From assembly GCA_017859785.1 (NCBI GenBank), contig JAFMMJ010000008.1, positions 1-46,674 of the forward strand: a stretch of DNA of 46,674 nucleotides, in the 5' to 3' direction. The notes beneath the pieces were generated by a model. That model was not told the DNA's origin. It searched no databases and saw nothing but the letters and a program-made list of their open reading frames with translations. A program made the translations under genes and the position numbers. This document shows positions 1-13,051 of this stretch, piece by piece. Each line of letters opens with the position of its first letter. Positions within the stretch are counted from its first letter, which is position 1. This stretch comes from Ilumatobacteraceae bacterium. Its GTDB lineage: Bacteria; Actinomycetota; Acidimicrobiia; Acidimicrobiales; Ilumatobacteraceae.

Positions 1-60
1 GCCTTCTTCGTCACTGCCTTCTTCGCCACTGCCTTCTTCGGTGCTGCCTGCTTCGAGGCC
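1..60 (-). repeat. 15-bp imperfect tandem repeat coding Lys-Lys-Ala units
   Basis: Four consecutive 15-base units beginning GCCTTCTTCG or GCCTGCTTCG lie at the left edge and probably continue outside it. On the minus strand each codes a five-residue unit such as AVAKK. It is a low-complexity basic tail, not a mobile or CRISPR repeat. Confidence 0.8.
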
Positions 61-971
61 GGCTTCGGACCCAAATCCTGCGGTGCGGCGTCCCCGTCGA
101 CCATCCCGGGGAGTCCAGCGTCGATACTGCGACGGGCTGGCACGAATCCAGCGATCACCACGGTCGCGCTCTCCCCCAACTTCATGACCTTGCGCGCGCT
201 CGGAGGCGGTGGATCGGCCATGAGTCGAAGCGGCACATAGACCCTCACGTCATCCACTTTCAGATACGCCCCGTGCGACGAGTAGGCCTCGACAACCCCG
301 GTGCAACTCGTGCCGATGGGGTGACGTTCGACGAAGTCGAGGAACGGAACGAGCTCGTTGACCGTCGCCGCTCCGGGCGGTGGGGTTTTCGGTGTGGGCA
401 TTGGCTCGCTCGCCGCCACGCTCGTCCGTCCCTTGTGAGTGGATTTCGACTTCGATGCCGCCTTGCTGGCTGGTGCCGCCGCCTTCTCCGGTTTCGCGTC
501 GGTCTTGCGGGAGGTCCGCGTCACCTGGCGCGACACGGTGCCGCGAACTGGGGTGCGAGCGACGAATACCCATCCGACGTGTGGCACCGGCTTGCCGCCG
601 ATCAGGCGGCCCTCCTCGAAGAGCCACTCATGGGTGCCGTGGAACTCTTGGAACGAGTCGTTGCTGAGCACGGTCGCGCCGGACTTCCGAGCGATGTTCA
701 AGACGAAGGCGTCGCCTCGCCCGACAGCGCCGGCCGGCGGCGCGACAAGTTCGTTGTTGGCGACCGCCTCATCGAACTCGTCGCGCTCCGACTTGTTGAT
801 GCGATGCCCGAAGGTGGCGTCGACCACCACGGTGACGGGCACGTCGGGGTAATCGGCCATGAACGCCGTCACCGCCTCGCTCAACTGTTGGAGGCTGGGC
901 ATGGAGCGACCTTCGGTCGCGATGTTTGATCCGTCGACCACGATGTGGTTCGGACCCGTGTTGTTGGACAT
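1..971 (-). CDS. NYN-domain ribonuclease with S1-like domain and Lys/Ala tail (partial)
   Basis: Seen: a minus-strand frame opens with ATG at 971 and stays open to the left edge (323 codons), so the C-terminus is missing. Residues 7-15 read HIVVDGSNI, the first acidic strand of NYN/Zc3h12a-like PIN-fold nucleases. Further acidic residues (VVVDATFGH, near 50-58; GRGDAF; LSNDSF) complete the expected metal site. After a Lys/Ala linker, a second domain (about residues 225-300; GTSCTGVVEAYSSHGAYLKV) has the glycine and beta pattern of an S1 RNA-binding fold. The visible end is a run of Ala-Val-x-Lys-Lys units. Inference: an RNA-cleaving or RNA-processing enzyme that grips RNA with S1 and the basic tail. 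An SD (GAGGA, 5 bases before ATG) supports the start. The fold is fairly sure; the substrate is unknown. Confidence 0.75.
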   Translation of the reverse strand, partial: MSNNTGPNHIVVDGSNIATEGRSMPSLQQLSEAVTAFMADYPDVPVTVVVDATFGHRINKSERDEFDEAVANNELVAPPAGAVGRGDAFVLNIARKSGATVLSNDSFQEFHGTHEWLFEEGRLIGGKPVPHVGWVFVARTPVRGTVSRQVTRTSRKTDAKPEKAAAPASKAASKSKSTHKGRTSVAASEPMPTPKTPPPGAATVNELVPFLDFVERHPIGTSCTGVVEAYSSHGAYLKVDDVRVYVPLRLMADPPPPSARKVMKLGESATVVIAGFVPARRSIDAGLPGMVDGDAAPQDLGPKPASKQAAPKKAVAKKAVTKK

Positions 972-1105
972 GTGTTCCTCGTGTCGGACCCGGAGTGGGT
1001 CGATGTGGGGGTGATCGGACGGCTGATGCCTCCGTTTGGTCGCGTCCGGTCGTCGTCCGCCTCGGCAGGGCGACGGGGGTTGGCACGCGTCCGTTGGAAC
1101 CATCG

Positions 1106-1111
1106 TAGAGT
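1106..1111 (+). promoter_or_regulatory. -10 hexamer TAGAGT, leaderless type
   Basis: TAGAGT ends 8 bases before the GTG at 1120. There is no SD. The position predicts transcription starting at or next to the start codon of the HAD gene. Confidence 0.5.
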
Positions 1112-1119
1112 CGTCGGTC

Positions 1120-1761
1120 GTGAGTTCGACACCCTCGGGTCATCATCGCGCCGTGTTCTGGGACTTTGGTGGGGTGATCACCTCGAGTCCCTTTGAGGCG
1201 TTCAACCGCTACGAGGAGGCCAATGGACTCCCCCACGACTTCATCCGCTCGGTCAACTCGGTGGATCCCGACACGAATGCCTGGGCGAAGATCGAACGTC
1301 GCGAGGTGAGCGCCGCCGAGTTCGACTCACTTTTTGCCGACGAGTCAGAGCGACTTGGCTATCGAGTGCCCGGCGGTGATGTGCTCAATTGCCTCTATGG
1401 CTCGGTGCGACCCGAGATGGTGGCCGCTCTCGATCGCCTCCACGATGAGGGTTTCATCCTGGCTTGCCTCACCAACAACGTTCTCGGGTCGACGGGTGAC
1501 CGACCCGACGTCGATGACGCAATGTCGAGGTTCGATCACATCATCGAGTCGTCCAAGGTCGGTGTGCGTAAACCGGAACGCGAGTTCTACGAATTGGCCT
1601 GCGCGACGGCTGGAGTCGAGCCGAGCGACGTGGTGTTTCTCGACGATCTCGGCATCAACCTGAAGCCGGCCGCGGCGATGGGGATGGTGACGATCAAGGT
1701 GGTCGACTGGCGCGAATCGCTGCGCGAACTCGGCGCGGTGCTCGGTATCAACCTGGTCTGA
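1120..1761 (+). CDS. HAD-family hydrolase (HAD-IA type)
   Basis: 213 residues. Motif I is VFWDFGGVIT (nucleophile Asp, with Gly rather than Asp two places on, as in the YihX/EPHX2-N branch of the HAD superfamily). Motif II is ACLTNN, motif III the Lys of GVRKPE, and motif IV VVFLDDLG. The helical cap lies at about residues 25-90. These mark a Mg-dependent phosphatase or related hydrolase; the substrate cannot be read from sequence. I start at GTG 1120 rather than the TTG at 1036, because the extra 28 residues are low complexity and a -10 box sits inside that extension. The gene converges on kgd with 10 bases between stops. Confidence 0.8.
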   Translation: MSSTPSGHHRAVFWDFGGVITSSPFEAFNRYEEANGLPHDFIRSVNSVDPDTNAWAKIERREVSAAEFDSLFADESERLGYRVPGGDVLNCLYGSVRPEMVAALDRLHDEGFILACLTNNVLGSTGDRPDVDDAMSRFDHIIESSKVGVRKPEREFYELACATAGVEPSDVVFLDDLGINLKPAAAMGMVTIKVVDWRESLRELGAVLGINLV

Positions 1762-1771
1762 GCCCGCCGGC

Positions 1772-1774
<3 letters not shown>
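1759..1774. terminator. Small hairpin joining two convergent stop codons
   Basis: TGAGCC-CGCC-GGCTCA forms a 6-bp stem with a 4-base loop. The outer pairs are the TGA of the HAD gene and the last bases of the kgd stop on the other strand. There is no T-run, so a bidirectional terminator role is only plausible. Confidence 0.35.
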
Positions 1775-5404
<3,630 letters not shown>

Positions 5405-5411
5405 GTCGGGA

Positions 5412-5417
5412 ATGGTA
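5412..5417 (-). promoter_or_regulatory. -10 hexamer TACCAT for kgd, leaderless type
   Basis: On the minus strand TACCAT is followed by 7 bases and the GTG of kgd. No SD precedes that start. The hexamer would lie inside the coding sequence if the longer frame were used. Confidence 0.5.
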
Positions 5418-5469
5418 CCGGTGGCTGGTCGGGCGAGGCCGGTCGTGCCTCGGGTCACACCGGCCCGGC

Positions 5470-6321
5470 TCAGTTGGCGCGCTCGCCCCGCAGCTCGACG
5501 AGTCGTTGGGCGAGGAGCTCTGAGGCCGTTCGGCCGTCGGTGATGACGACGTCGTCAGCCGCGCCGAGGAAAAGCGGAAGCGACATGCGAGCCCGGCGAG
5601 CGGCGTCTCCGGTCGGATTGACGACGCGGTGGGTGGTGGCTGGGTAGTAGCCGTCGGTGGCGAGGTCGAGCATCTCTCCGCAGTTGACGGCGATCGAGCC
5701 CGGGTCGCAGGGCACGGCGTACCACTCGCCGTCGGTGCCGAGGAGTTCGAGTCCCGACTCATCGCTGGCAGGCAGCACGGTGAGGAGGTTGATGTCCTCG
5801 TGGGCGGCAGCTCGGATCGCGCCTTCAGGGGCGTCGCCGGTGAGCGGCGGGTAGCGCAACACGCGAAGCAAGGTGCGTGTGTTGCCTGCGATCATGGAGC
5901 GGATCGATTGTGAGAGCCGGGAGGCGACTTCGGGTGGTGTGTTGTCATCGACCCAGCCGAGCAGCGTGGAAGCGAGTTCACACGCGATGTCTCGGTAGCG
6001 CAGCGCGGCGTCGCTCACCTCGCTCGGATAGACGGTCGACCAGGGGTAGACGTGGAAGAACTCCTTCAGATCCCGCACGTCATTGCCTTTGGCGGTCTCG
6101 GAGGTGTCCGGTGGGAAGTAGCCCTCTTGGCCGTCGGCGCCGACGAGGTAGGACCGCGCGGCCCCCGAAGTGAAGAGTTCCGACCACTCGGCGTAGATGC
6201 CCTCCACCAGTTCCCACGGAAGCGGGTGGTTCACCAGCACGGCGAATCCGGTGTTGCGGAGGCTCTCAGTGAACGCTCTCGGCGCGTCCGGGTCGGTGTA
6301 GTCGACGACGGTGGGGATCAC
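5470..6321 (-). CDS. 2-oxoglutarate/Fe(II)-dependent oxygenase, isopenicillin-N-synthase-like
   Basis: 283 residues. The N-terminal DIOX_N-like part opens with IPTVVDYTD and includes NTGFAVLVNH. The C-terminal jelly roll has the iron ligands H174 and D176 (AAAHEDINLL) and H231 (TTHRVVNP), followed by an Arg at about 241-244 for the 2-oxoglutarate carboxylate. It should hydroxylate or desaturate a small molecule with O2 and 2-oxoglutarate; the substrate is unknown. The start is GTG 6321, where the family N-terminus begins, with TACGCT 6 bases upstream. The 72 codons above it are noise. It precedes kgd, which consumes the same co-substrate, by 65 bases on the same strand. Confidence 0.85.
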   Translation of the reverse strand: MIPTVVDYTDPDAPRAFTESLRNTGFAVLVNHPLPWELVEGIYAEWSELFTSGAARSYLVGADGQEGYFPPDTSETAKGNDVRDLKEFFHVYPWSTVYPSEVSDAALRYRDIACELASTLLGWVDDNTPPEVASRLSQSIRSMIAGNTRTLLRVLRYPPLTGDAPEGAIRAAAHEDINLLTVLPASDESGLELLGTDGEWYAVPCDPGSIAVNCGEMLDLATDGYYPATTHRVVNPTGDAARRARMSLPLFLGAADDVVITDGRTASELLAQRLVELRGERAN

Positions 6322-6327
6322 GTGGTG

Positions 6328-6333
6328 AGCGTA
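6328..6333 (-). promoter_or_regulatory. -10 hexamer TACGCT, leaderless type
   Basis: TACGCT on the minus strand is followed by 6 bases (CACCAC) and the GTG of the Fe(II)/2-oxoglutarate oxygenase. There is no SD. Confidence 0.5.
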
Positions 6334-6352
6334 TCCGCACGCCAGCCCGCCC

Positions 6353-7252
6353 TCAGGTGCTGCGGTTGACCTGCCAAGCGCCGACGAGGGCGATGGCGCT
6401 GCCGAGTAGCGCGAGGCCGGCGACCTCTTCCCCGAGCACCGCCATGCCAAGGATGATCGACACTCCAGGAATGAGGTAGGTGGTGGTGCTGGCCCGAGTA
6501 GAGCCGAGTCGTCCGGTGTTGCCGAGATGGACGACATAGGCGAGACCGGTACCGAAGGTTCCGAGCACCGCGGTGGCCAACGCGCTCGGCCAGGAGAACT
6601 CTGACTGTGCGAGGCCCCAGATGCCGGTCGGCAAGGCGAGGAGTGCCGCGCCGCCGAGTGATCGTCGGATCACCGGTAGAGCGCCGTGCGCGCGCTGCAG
6701 TGGACCGGCCGCGTTGATGGCGATGCCGTAGCAGGTGAGCGCGACGAGGATCATCACGATGCCGGCCACGCTCGACGACCCTTCGCCGATCGTCGGGAGC
6801 GCGATGAACACTCCTCCGATCGTGCCGATCGTGAGGCCGATGATCCGACCCGAGTTGACCCGAACTCCGAAGGCGAGCAAACCGACCACGACAACGGTGA
6901 CCGGGTTGATCCCGTTCAACATGCCCGTGATGCTCGATGAGACCCGTTCCTCCGCGAAGGCGAAGAGCGTGAGAGGCAACGCCATCCACGTCACCGACAA
7001 CAGCGCCGTCGTCGATCGCGTGTCAGCGGGAAGGCGCGTTCGGGCCCGCGGGACGAGAGAGAGCACCGCGAATCCGATCGCGATCCGTACCCAACCAATG
7101 AAGGCCGGGTGAAACGATTCGAGCCCAACAGCGATGAGGTAGAAGCTCGACCCCCACACGAGACCGGGCACGGCGAGCAACGCCCAGTCGACGGGTCGAA
7201 GGACGACGTCGTCGGGGGAGGTGACTCCGGTGGTTGGGTGAGCGGTCGCCAT
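6353..7252 (-). CDS. EamA/DMT-family transporter
   Basis: 299 residues, about ten hydrophobic segments arranged as two EamA repeats. The first carries WALLAVPGLVWGSSFYLIAVGL and a loop of hydroxyl and Gly residues near VSSSITGMLNGINPVTV. The second repeats the pattern and ends in the typical LALLGSAIALVGAW helix. The family exports small metabolites or amino acids from the cytoplasm; substrate unknown. Start ATG 7252, with TAGAGT 9 bases upstream. It lies 31 bases before the oxygenase start and is divergent from the PhyH gene. Confidence 0.85.
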   Translation of the reverse strand: MATAHPTTGVTSPDDVVLRPVDWALLAVPGLVWGSSFYLIAVGLESFHPAFIGWVRIAIGFAVLSLVPRARTRLPADTRSTTALLSVTWMALPLTLFAFAEERVSSSITGMLNGINPVTVVVVGLLAFGVRVNSGRIIGLTIGTIGGVFIALPTIGEGSSSVAGIVMILVALTCYGIAINAAGPLQRAHGALPVIRRSLGGAALLALPTGIWGLAQSEFSWPSALATAVLGTFGTGLAYVVHLGNTGRLGSTRASTTTYLIPGVSIILGMAVLGEEVAGLALLGSAIALVGAWQVNRST

Positions 7253-7261
7253 GGCGCCCGC

Positions 7262-7267
7262 ACTCTA
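7262..7267 (-). promoter_or_regulatory. -10 hexamer TAGAGT for the EamA gene
   Basis: Minus-strand TAGAGT with 9 bases to the ATG at 7252. Its -35 region would fall at about 7285-7290, overlapping the -10 of the divergent PhyH gene. Confidence 0.45.
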
Positions 7268-7287
7268 CGGCTGACACCGCGGGCCGT

Positions 7288-7293
7288 TACGGT
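7288..7293 (+). promoter_or_regulatory. -10 hexamer TACGGT for the PhyH gene
   Basis: TACGGT is followed by 7 bases and GTG 7301. Its -35 region at about 7265-7270 overlaps the -10 of the opposite EamA gene. Confidence 0.5.
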
Positions 7294-7300
7294 CGGCTCT

Positions 7301-8119
7301 GTGGGAGCGGTGACCGTTACTGAGGAGACGATCGAGGACTTCCGACGCGATGGCGCGACGGTGTTGCGCGGTGCGGTCTCCGAGGAGCATCTCACGCTGC
7401 TCGCCGCCGGGGTCGAACGGAATCGTCAGTCGCCGAGCCCGAACGCCCACTGGTACACGGATCCGTCAAGCGCGGTCGGTTTCTGGAGTGACTATGTGAC
7501 GTGGCGGTCAGTTCCCGAGTACGAGCAGATCGTGCGCGAGGGCTCTCTCGCCGCCGCGGCCGCTGCGCTGATGGCGTCCCGCACCGCCCGGTTCTTCCAT
7601 GAGCATGTGCTGATCAAGGAAGCGGGCGCCACCGAACGGACCCCGTGGCATCACGACCAGCCCTACTACTGCGTCGATGGCGACCAGAACGTGTCGATGT
7701 GGATCGCGCTCGATCCGGTGCCGGAGTCGTCTGCCCTGCGATTCATCGCGGGTTCGCACCGCTGGAACCGCTGGTTCATTCCGAGGCGCTTCATCGACCA
7801 CGCCCCCTACGGCACGGCCGACGACCGTTACGAGCAGCTCCCCGATCGTTTTGTCGGCTCCGACGGCGAACTCGATGGCGAGACAGTGATCAGCCTCCCA
7901 GTCGAACCGGGTGACGTCGTGTGCTTCCACTTCCGAACGCTTCACGGCGCGCCCGGAAATCCGAACGCGACCGCGCGACGCGCGGTCAGCCTGAGATGGG
8001 TCGGCGATGACGCGGTGTGGGCGGAGCGTCCCTGGCCGGTCTCGCCTACCTTCGAGTCCGAGGGTCTCGAGGTCGGCGACTCGCTCGACGACGAGCGGTT
8101 CCCCGTCATCCACCCCTGA
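7301..8119 (+). CDS. Phytanoyl-CoA dioxygenase (PhyH) family oxygenase
   Basis: 272 residues, usual for the family. The iron triad is H117-x-D119 (in TPWHHDQPYY) and H215 (TLHGAPGN), with R226 or R227 placed to bind 2-oxoglutarate. A jelly-roll core is recognisable from VSMWIALDPV to ALRFIAGSH. It hydroxylates a substrate with O2 and 2-oxoglutarate; acyl-CoA is one option, but many bacterial members act on other small molecules. Start GTG 7301: the 64 upstream in-frame residues are Arg/Gly-rich and antisense to the EamA gene, and a -10 box sits 7 bases before GTG. Confidence 0.85.
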   Translation: MGAVTVTEETIEDFRRDGATVLRGAVSEEHLTLLAAGVERNRQSPSPNAHWYTDPSSAVGFWSDYVTWRSVPEYEQIVREGSLAAAAAALMASRTARFFHEHVLIKEAGATERTPWHHDQPYYCVDGDQNVSMWIALDPVPESSALRFIAGSHRWNRWFIPRRFIDHAPYGTADDRYEQLPDRFVGSDGELDGETVISLPVEPGDVVCFHFRTLHGAPGNPNATARRAVSLRWVGDDAVWAERPWPVSPTFESEGLEVGDSLDDERFPVIHP

Positions 8120-8132
8120 GCGGCGGGGCCGG

Positions 8133-8138
8133 TAGGTT
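8133..8138 (+). promoter_or_regulatory. -10 hexamer TAGGTT upstream of ettA
   Basis: TAGGTT lies 9 bases before the ATG of ettA, within the 28-base gap after the PhyH stop. No SD is seen. Confidence 0.45.
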
Positions 8139-8147
8139 CAGGCCCGC

Positions 8148-9820
<1,673 letters not shown>

Positions 9821-9821
<1 letters not shown>

Positions 9822-10609
9822 TGTCGGTCGAGGTCGGCGGATCCGAATCCGCCGAGAACGACCATCAGCTCGCCGCGCGCCTCGCACGGGAGGCCGGCGA
9901 GCGACTGCTGGCGCTCCGCGAAGAGCTCTTCGCCTCCGGAGTTGACCACTGGAGTGTGAAGGACGCCGGCGACGACGCCAGTCAGACGTATCTCATGACG
10001 GAGTTGCGGCGGCTTCGTCCGGATGACGCGGTGCTGAGCGAGGAGGGCCTCGAGGATCCGCGCCGTTTTTCGGGTGGGAGGGTGTGGATCATCGACCCGC
10101 TCGACGGGACCCGGGAGTTCGCCGAGGATGGCCGCCACGACTGGGCGGTGCATGTGGCGCTCTGGGCCGATGGCGGTTTTCTCGCTGGGGCAGTCGCCCT
10201 TCCGGCGCTCGGTGTGGTGCTCACCATGGAGCCTCCTCCACCATTGCCCGATGGCGGTGGCCGGGAGCGACCGCGGCTCATCACCTCCCGCACCCGCGCC
10301 CCCTACGCCGCGGCGATCGTCGCTCAGGAGCTCGGCTGCGATGCGGTGCGCCTCGGCTCAGCAGGAGCGAAGGCGATGGCGGTGGTCCTCGGCGAGGCCG
10401 ACATCTATCTGCACGACGGGGGCATGTATCAGTGGGATTCGGCCGCCCCGGCCGCGGTCGCGTTGGCGGCCGGCCTGCACGTCAGCCGAATCGACGGCTC
10501 CCCCATCGTCTACAACGACCCCGACCCGTGGCTTCCGGATTTCATCGTCTGTCGTCCTGAACTCGCGGCCCCAGTACTCACCGCCCTTTGGGGCGTCGAC
10601 CCGCGCTGA
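9821..10609 (+). CDS. cysQ: 3'(2'),5'-bisphosphate nucleotidase CysQ (inositol monophosphatase fold)
   Basis: 262 residues. Motifs of the Li-sensitive, Mg-dependent phosphatase superfamily are in order: an early acidic pair (SEEGLE), WIIDPLDGTREF (metal-binding D-P-L-D-G-T) and the C-terminal YQWDSAAPAAVAL. The DPLDGTREF plus DWAVHVALW pairing resembles mycobacterial CysQ, which clears 3'-phosphoadenosine 5'-phosphate from sulfate assimilation; a fructose-1,6-bisphosphatase or inositol-phosphatase side role is possible. ATG 9821 shares its A with the ettA stop. The 54 residues above it in frame are antisense-like noise. Confidence 0.88.
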
Positions 10610-10677
10610 GTCCGAGGTCACGCCGACTTCGGTCCGCACGAGGTGCGCCGTCGTCGGTCACCGGCGAGACTGCCGAG

Positions 10678-12330
10678 GTGACGCTCGTGGACTCCCCCAC
10701 CACCGGCCGAGACGCCGACCCCTCCCCTGAACCGACCGATCGCGCCTGGGGCGCGTTCACCGAGTCGGCACCTTGGGTGCTCGAGGAGTCGGAGATCTCC
10801 TGGATGCCGCTCGCTGAGCGACTGCGCGAGCGGGCGCGGGCCGAGGTGCCCGAGCTAACCCGTGCGGGCCGAATCCCTGATCTGCGTCGTCTCGTCACCG
10901 TGGTCCGTCACCTCGGCTGGGCGGTCGGAGTCTGGTGGGTGCGCAAGCGTCGCGGCCGATACGCCGATGCTGAGGCGTCGAGAGCCGATCTGTCGGAGCG
11001 TCTGCGTTCGGCGATCGAGATCCTCGGCCCGACCTACATCAAGTTGGCGCAGATCATCTCCTCGGGTGAGGGGCTCTTCCCGGTCGAGCTCGTCGACGAG
11101 TTCAAGAAGTGCCGCGACCAGGTGCCCGCCGAGCCGTTCGAGGTGGTTCGCACCACAGTCGAAGCCGATCTCGGCGCCCGTCTCGAGGATGTCTTCTCCG
11201 AGTTCTCCCGCGAGGCGCTCGCTGCCGCTTCGATCGCTCAGGTGCACGCGGCCAAACTGCTCGACGGCACCGAGGTGGTTGTCAAGGTGCAGCGCCCCGA
11301 TGTTGCACGGCTGGTGCGCACCGACCTCCGCGTGATGGCGTCGCTCGCCCCGCATCTGGTGGGCCGCATCCCCGTGGCGGCGCTCGCTAACCCACCGGCC
11401 CTGGTTGAACTGTTCGCCGAGACCATTGTCGAGGAGCTCGACTTCCGTCTTGAGGGCGCGAACATGGTCGACGTCGCCCACGTCATCCACGATCTTGGTC
11501 AAGAGTCGTACGTCGTGCCGCGGCCGCACCCGGAACTCGCGAGCCGACGGGTCCTCGTGATGGAGCGCATCCGCGGTTTCAATTTCGATGACGTGTCCGG
11601 CATGCACGACGCGGGGATCGACACCGAAGAGGTCGTGCGAACCGGGATGGTCGCCTTCATGGAGGGCGCCATGATCCACGGCATCTTCCACGGAGACCTC
11701 CACGGCGGCAACTTGTTCGTGCTCGCGGACGGTCGCACCGCTCTGCTCGACTTCGGCATCGTCGCCCGTCTCTCCGAGGCGCGCCGCGTCGCCTTCCTTC
11801 GACTCATGATCTGCGCGACCACCAACGATGTGAAGGGCCAAATGGCCGCGCTGCGCGACCTTGGCGCACTTCCCCCTGACACCGACCTAGAGGCGGTCAT
11901 CCACGATCTGCGTCTTGATCAGGCGCCGATCGACCCGACGACACTGTCGGGTGAGGAGATGGTCGCTGAGGTGCAGCGGGTGGTGAAGGCCATGCTCGGC
12001 TACGGGGCGCGCCTGCCCAAGGAGCTCATGCTCTACGTGAAGAACATGGTGTTCCTCGATGGAGCGATCGCCCGGCTCGCGCCGGAACTCGACCTGCTCG
12101 CCGAGGTGACCAACATCTCGATGGTGTTCACCCAACGTCACGGCGACAAGTTGCTCCGCGATCTCGGCATGGACGCGAGCCGGGTCACGGTCGATCTCGA
12201 CAGCGTGAAGGCGGGTTTCGGGGTCGATCTCGACACCGAGCGGCTCACGTATCGCGAATTGCAGGAACGTCGGGCGTTGATCCAAAAGCGCATGCGCTCG
12301 CACGTCGAGTCGCAACGTGGTCGTCGCTGA
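10678..12330 (+). CDS. UbiB/ABC1 (ADCK-like) atypical kinase family protein
   Basis: 550 residues. Seen: the KxGQ-type motif as IKLAQIISSGEG (residues 122-125 KLAQ, with Ala replacing the usual Gly), an Ala-rich loop AAASIAQVHAAK, the Lys of VVVKVQRP, and the catalytic HGDLHGGN followed by LLDFGI. The C-terminal 150 residues are helical. Family members are membrane-associated ATPases or kinase-like proteins tied to isoprenoid lipid metabolism, quinones in particular. This one lacks an evident C-terminal transmembrane pair. Start GTG 10678 is chosen over TTG 10588 because the intervening residues are low complexity and a weak -10 (GAGACT, 10666-10671) lies 6 bases upstream; TTG cannot be excluded. 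Confidence 0.82.
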   Translation: MTLVDSPTTGRDADPSPEPTDRAWGAFTESAPWVLEESEISWMPLAERLRERARAEVPELTRAGRIPDLRRLVTVVRHLGWAVGVWWVRKRRGRYADAEASRADLSERLRSAIEILGPTYIKLAQIISSGEGLFPVELVDEFKKCRDQVPAEPFEVVRTTVEADLGARLEDVFSEFSREALAAASIAQVHAAKLLDGTEVVVKVQRPDVARLVRTDLRVMASLAPHLVGRIPVAALANPPALVELFAETIVEELDFRLEGANMVDVAHVIHDLGQESYVVPRPHPELASRRVLVMERIRGFNFDDVSGMHDAGIDTEEVVRTGMVAFMEGAMIHGIFHGDLHGGNLFVLADGRTALLDFGIVARLSEARRVAFLRLMICATTNDVKGQMAALRDLGALPPDTDLEAVIHDLRLDQAPIDPTTLSGEEMVAEVQRVVKAMLGYGARLPKELMLYVKNMVFLDGAIARLAPELDLLAEVTNISMVFTQRHGDKLLRDLGMDASRVTVDLDSVKAGFGVDLDTERLTYRELQERRALIQKRMRSHVESQRGRR

Positions 12331-12340
12331 CCGGTTGCTC

Positions 12341-12346
12341 TAGTTT
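12341..12346 (+). promoter_or_regulatory. -10 hexamer TAGTTT for nucS, leaderless type
   Basis: TAGTTT is followed by 6 bases and GTG 12353. The 22-base gap after the upstream stop has no SD. Confidence 0.55.
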
Positions 12347-12352
12347 CGGCGC

Positions 12353-13012
12353 GTGCGCCTCGTTATCGCCCGCTGTTCGGTCGACTACGCCGGTCGACTA
12401 TCGGCCCACCTGCCCGAGGCGGTTCGTCTCATCATGGTGAAAGCGGATGGGTGCGTGGCGATCCACGCCGACGGCGGCGCCTATAAACCGCTCAACTGGA
12501 TGAACGCTCCGAACACCCTCGCCGACAACGGCGATCACTGGGTAGTGACCAACCCGAAGGACGAGACGCTGACCATCCGTCTTCACGAGGTTCTCTCCGA
12601 CACCGAGCAGGAGTTCGGTGATGATCCGGGCCTCTCCAAGGACGGGGTTGAGGCGCACCTGCAGGAGTTGCTCGCTGCTGCGCCCGAGGTGATGGAGGAC
12701 GGGTTGCGCCTCGTTCGACGCGAGTACCCAACGGCGATCGGGCCGGTGGATCTCCTCTGTCGCGACAGCGCTGACCAGGTGGTGGCTATCGAGGTAAAAC
12801 GGCGTGGCGAGATCGACGGGGTGGAGCAACTCACCCGCTATATCGAGCGCTTGCATCACGACTCGTCCCTCGGTGAGGTGCGGGGGATGTTCGTCGCCCA
12901 GGTCATCAAACCGCAGGCCCGGGTGCTGGCCGAGAGCCGTGGGTTTGTCTGCGTCGAGGTCGACTACGACGCGCTGCGCGGACTGGCCCCCGACGAGTTG
13001 CGCCTCTTCTGA
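12353..13012 (+). CDS. nucS: Endonuclease NucS/EndoMS, non-canonical mismatch repair
   Basis: 219 residues, standard for actinobacterial NucS. The N-terminal DNA-binding part begins [21 protein letters not shown] and contains the dinucleotide-grip segment [22 protein letters not shown]. The C-terminal restriction-like nuclease has GPVDLLCRD and the E-x-K of VAIEVKRRG. In Actinobacteria that lack MutS/MutL it cuts both strands at mismatches, working with the beta clamp; the usual C-terminal clamp-contact tail would be the DELRLF end here. Leaderless-type start GTG 12353. Recognition is confident. Confidence 0.96.
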   Translation: MRLVIARCSVDYAGRLSAHLPEAVRLIMVKADGCVAIHADGGAYKPLNWMNAPNTLADNGDHWVVTNPKDETLTIRLHEVLSDTEQEFGDDPGLSKDGVEAHLQELLAAAPEVMEDGLRLVRREYPTAIGPVDLLCRDSADQVVAIEVKRRGEIDGVEQLTRYIERLHHDSSLGEVRGMFVAQVIKPQARVLAESRGFVCVEVDYDALRGLAPDELRLF

Positions 13013-13039
13013 GGTCCGGTCGCCGTGGTTCGGCGCCGG

Positions 13040-13045
13040 TACCGT
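13040..13045 (+). promoter_or_regulatory. -10 hexamer TACCGT for manA, leaderless type
   Basis: TACCGT with 6 bases (GAGGCC) to ATG 13052. It decides that start over the earlier GTG at 13025. Confidence 0.55.
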
Positions 13046-13051
13046 GAGGCC

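Noticed and set aside
5405-5458. 18-residue N-terminal extension of Kgd
   Set aside because: The extension is unlike the family start, contains a good -10 hexamer 7 bases before the internal GTG, and lacks an SD.
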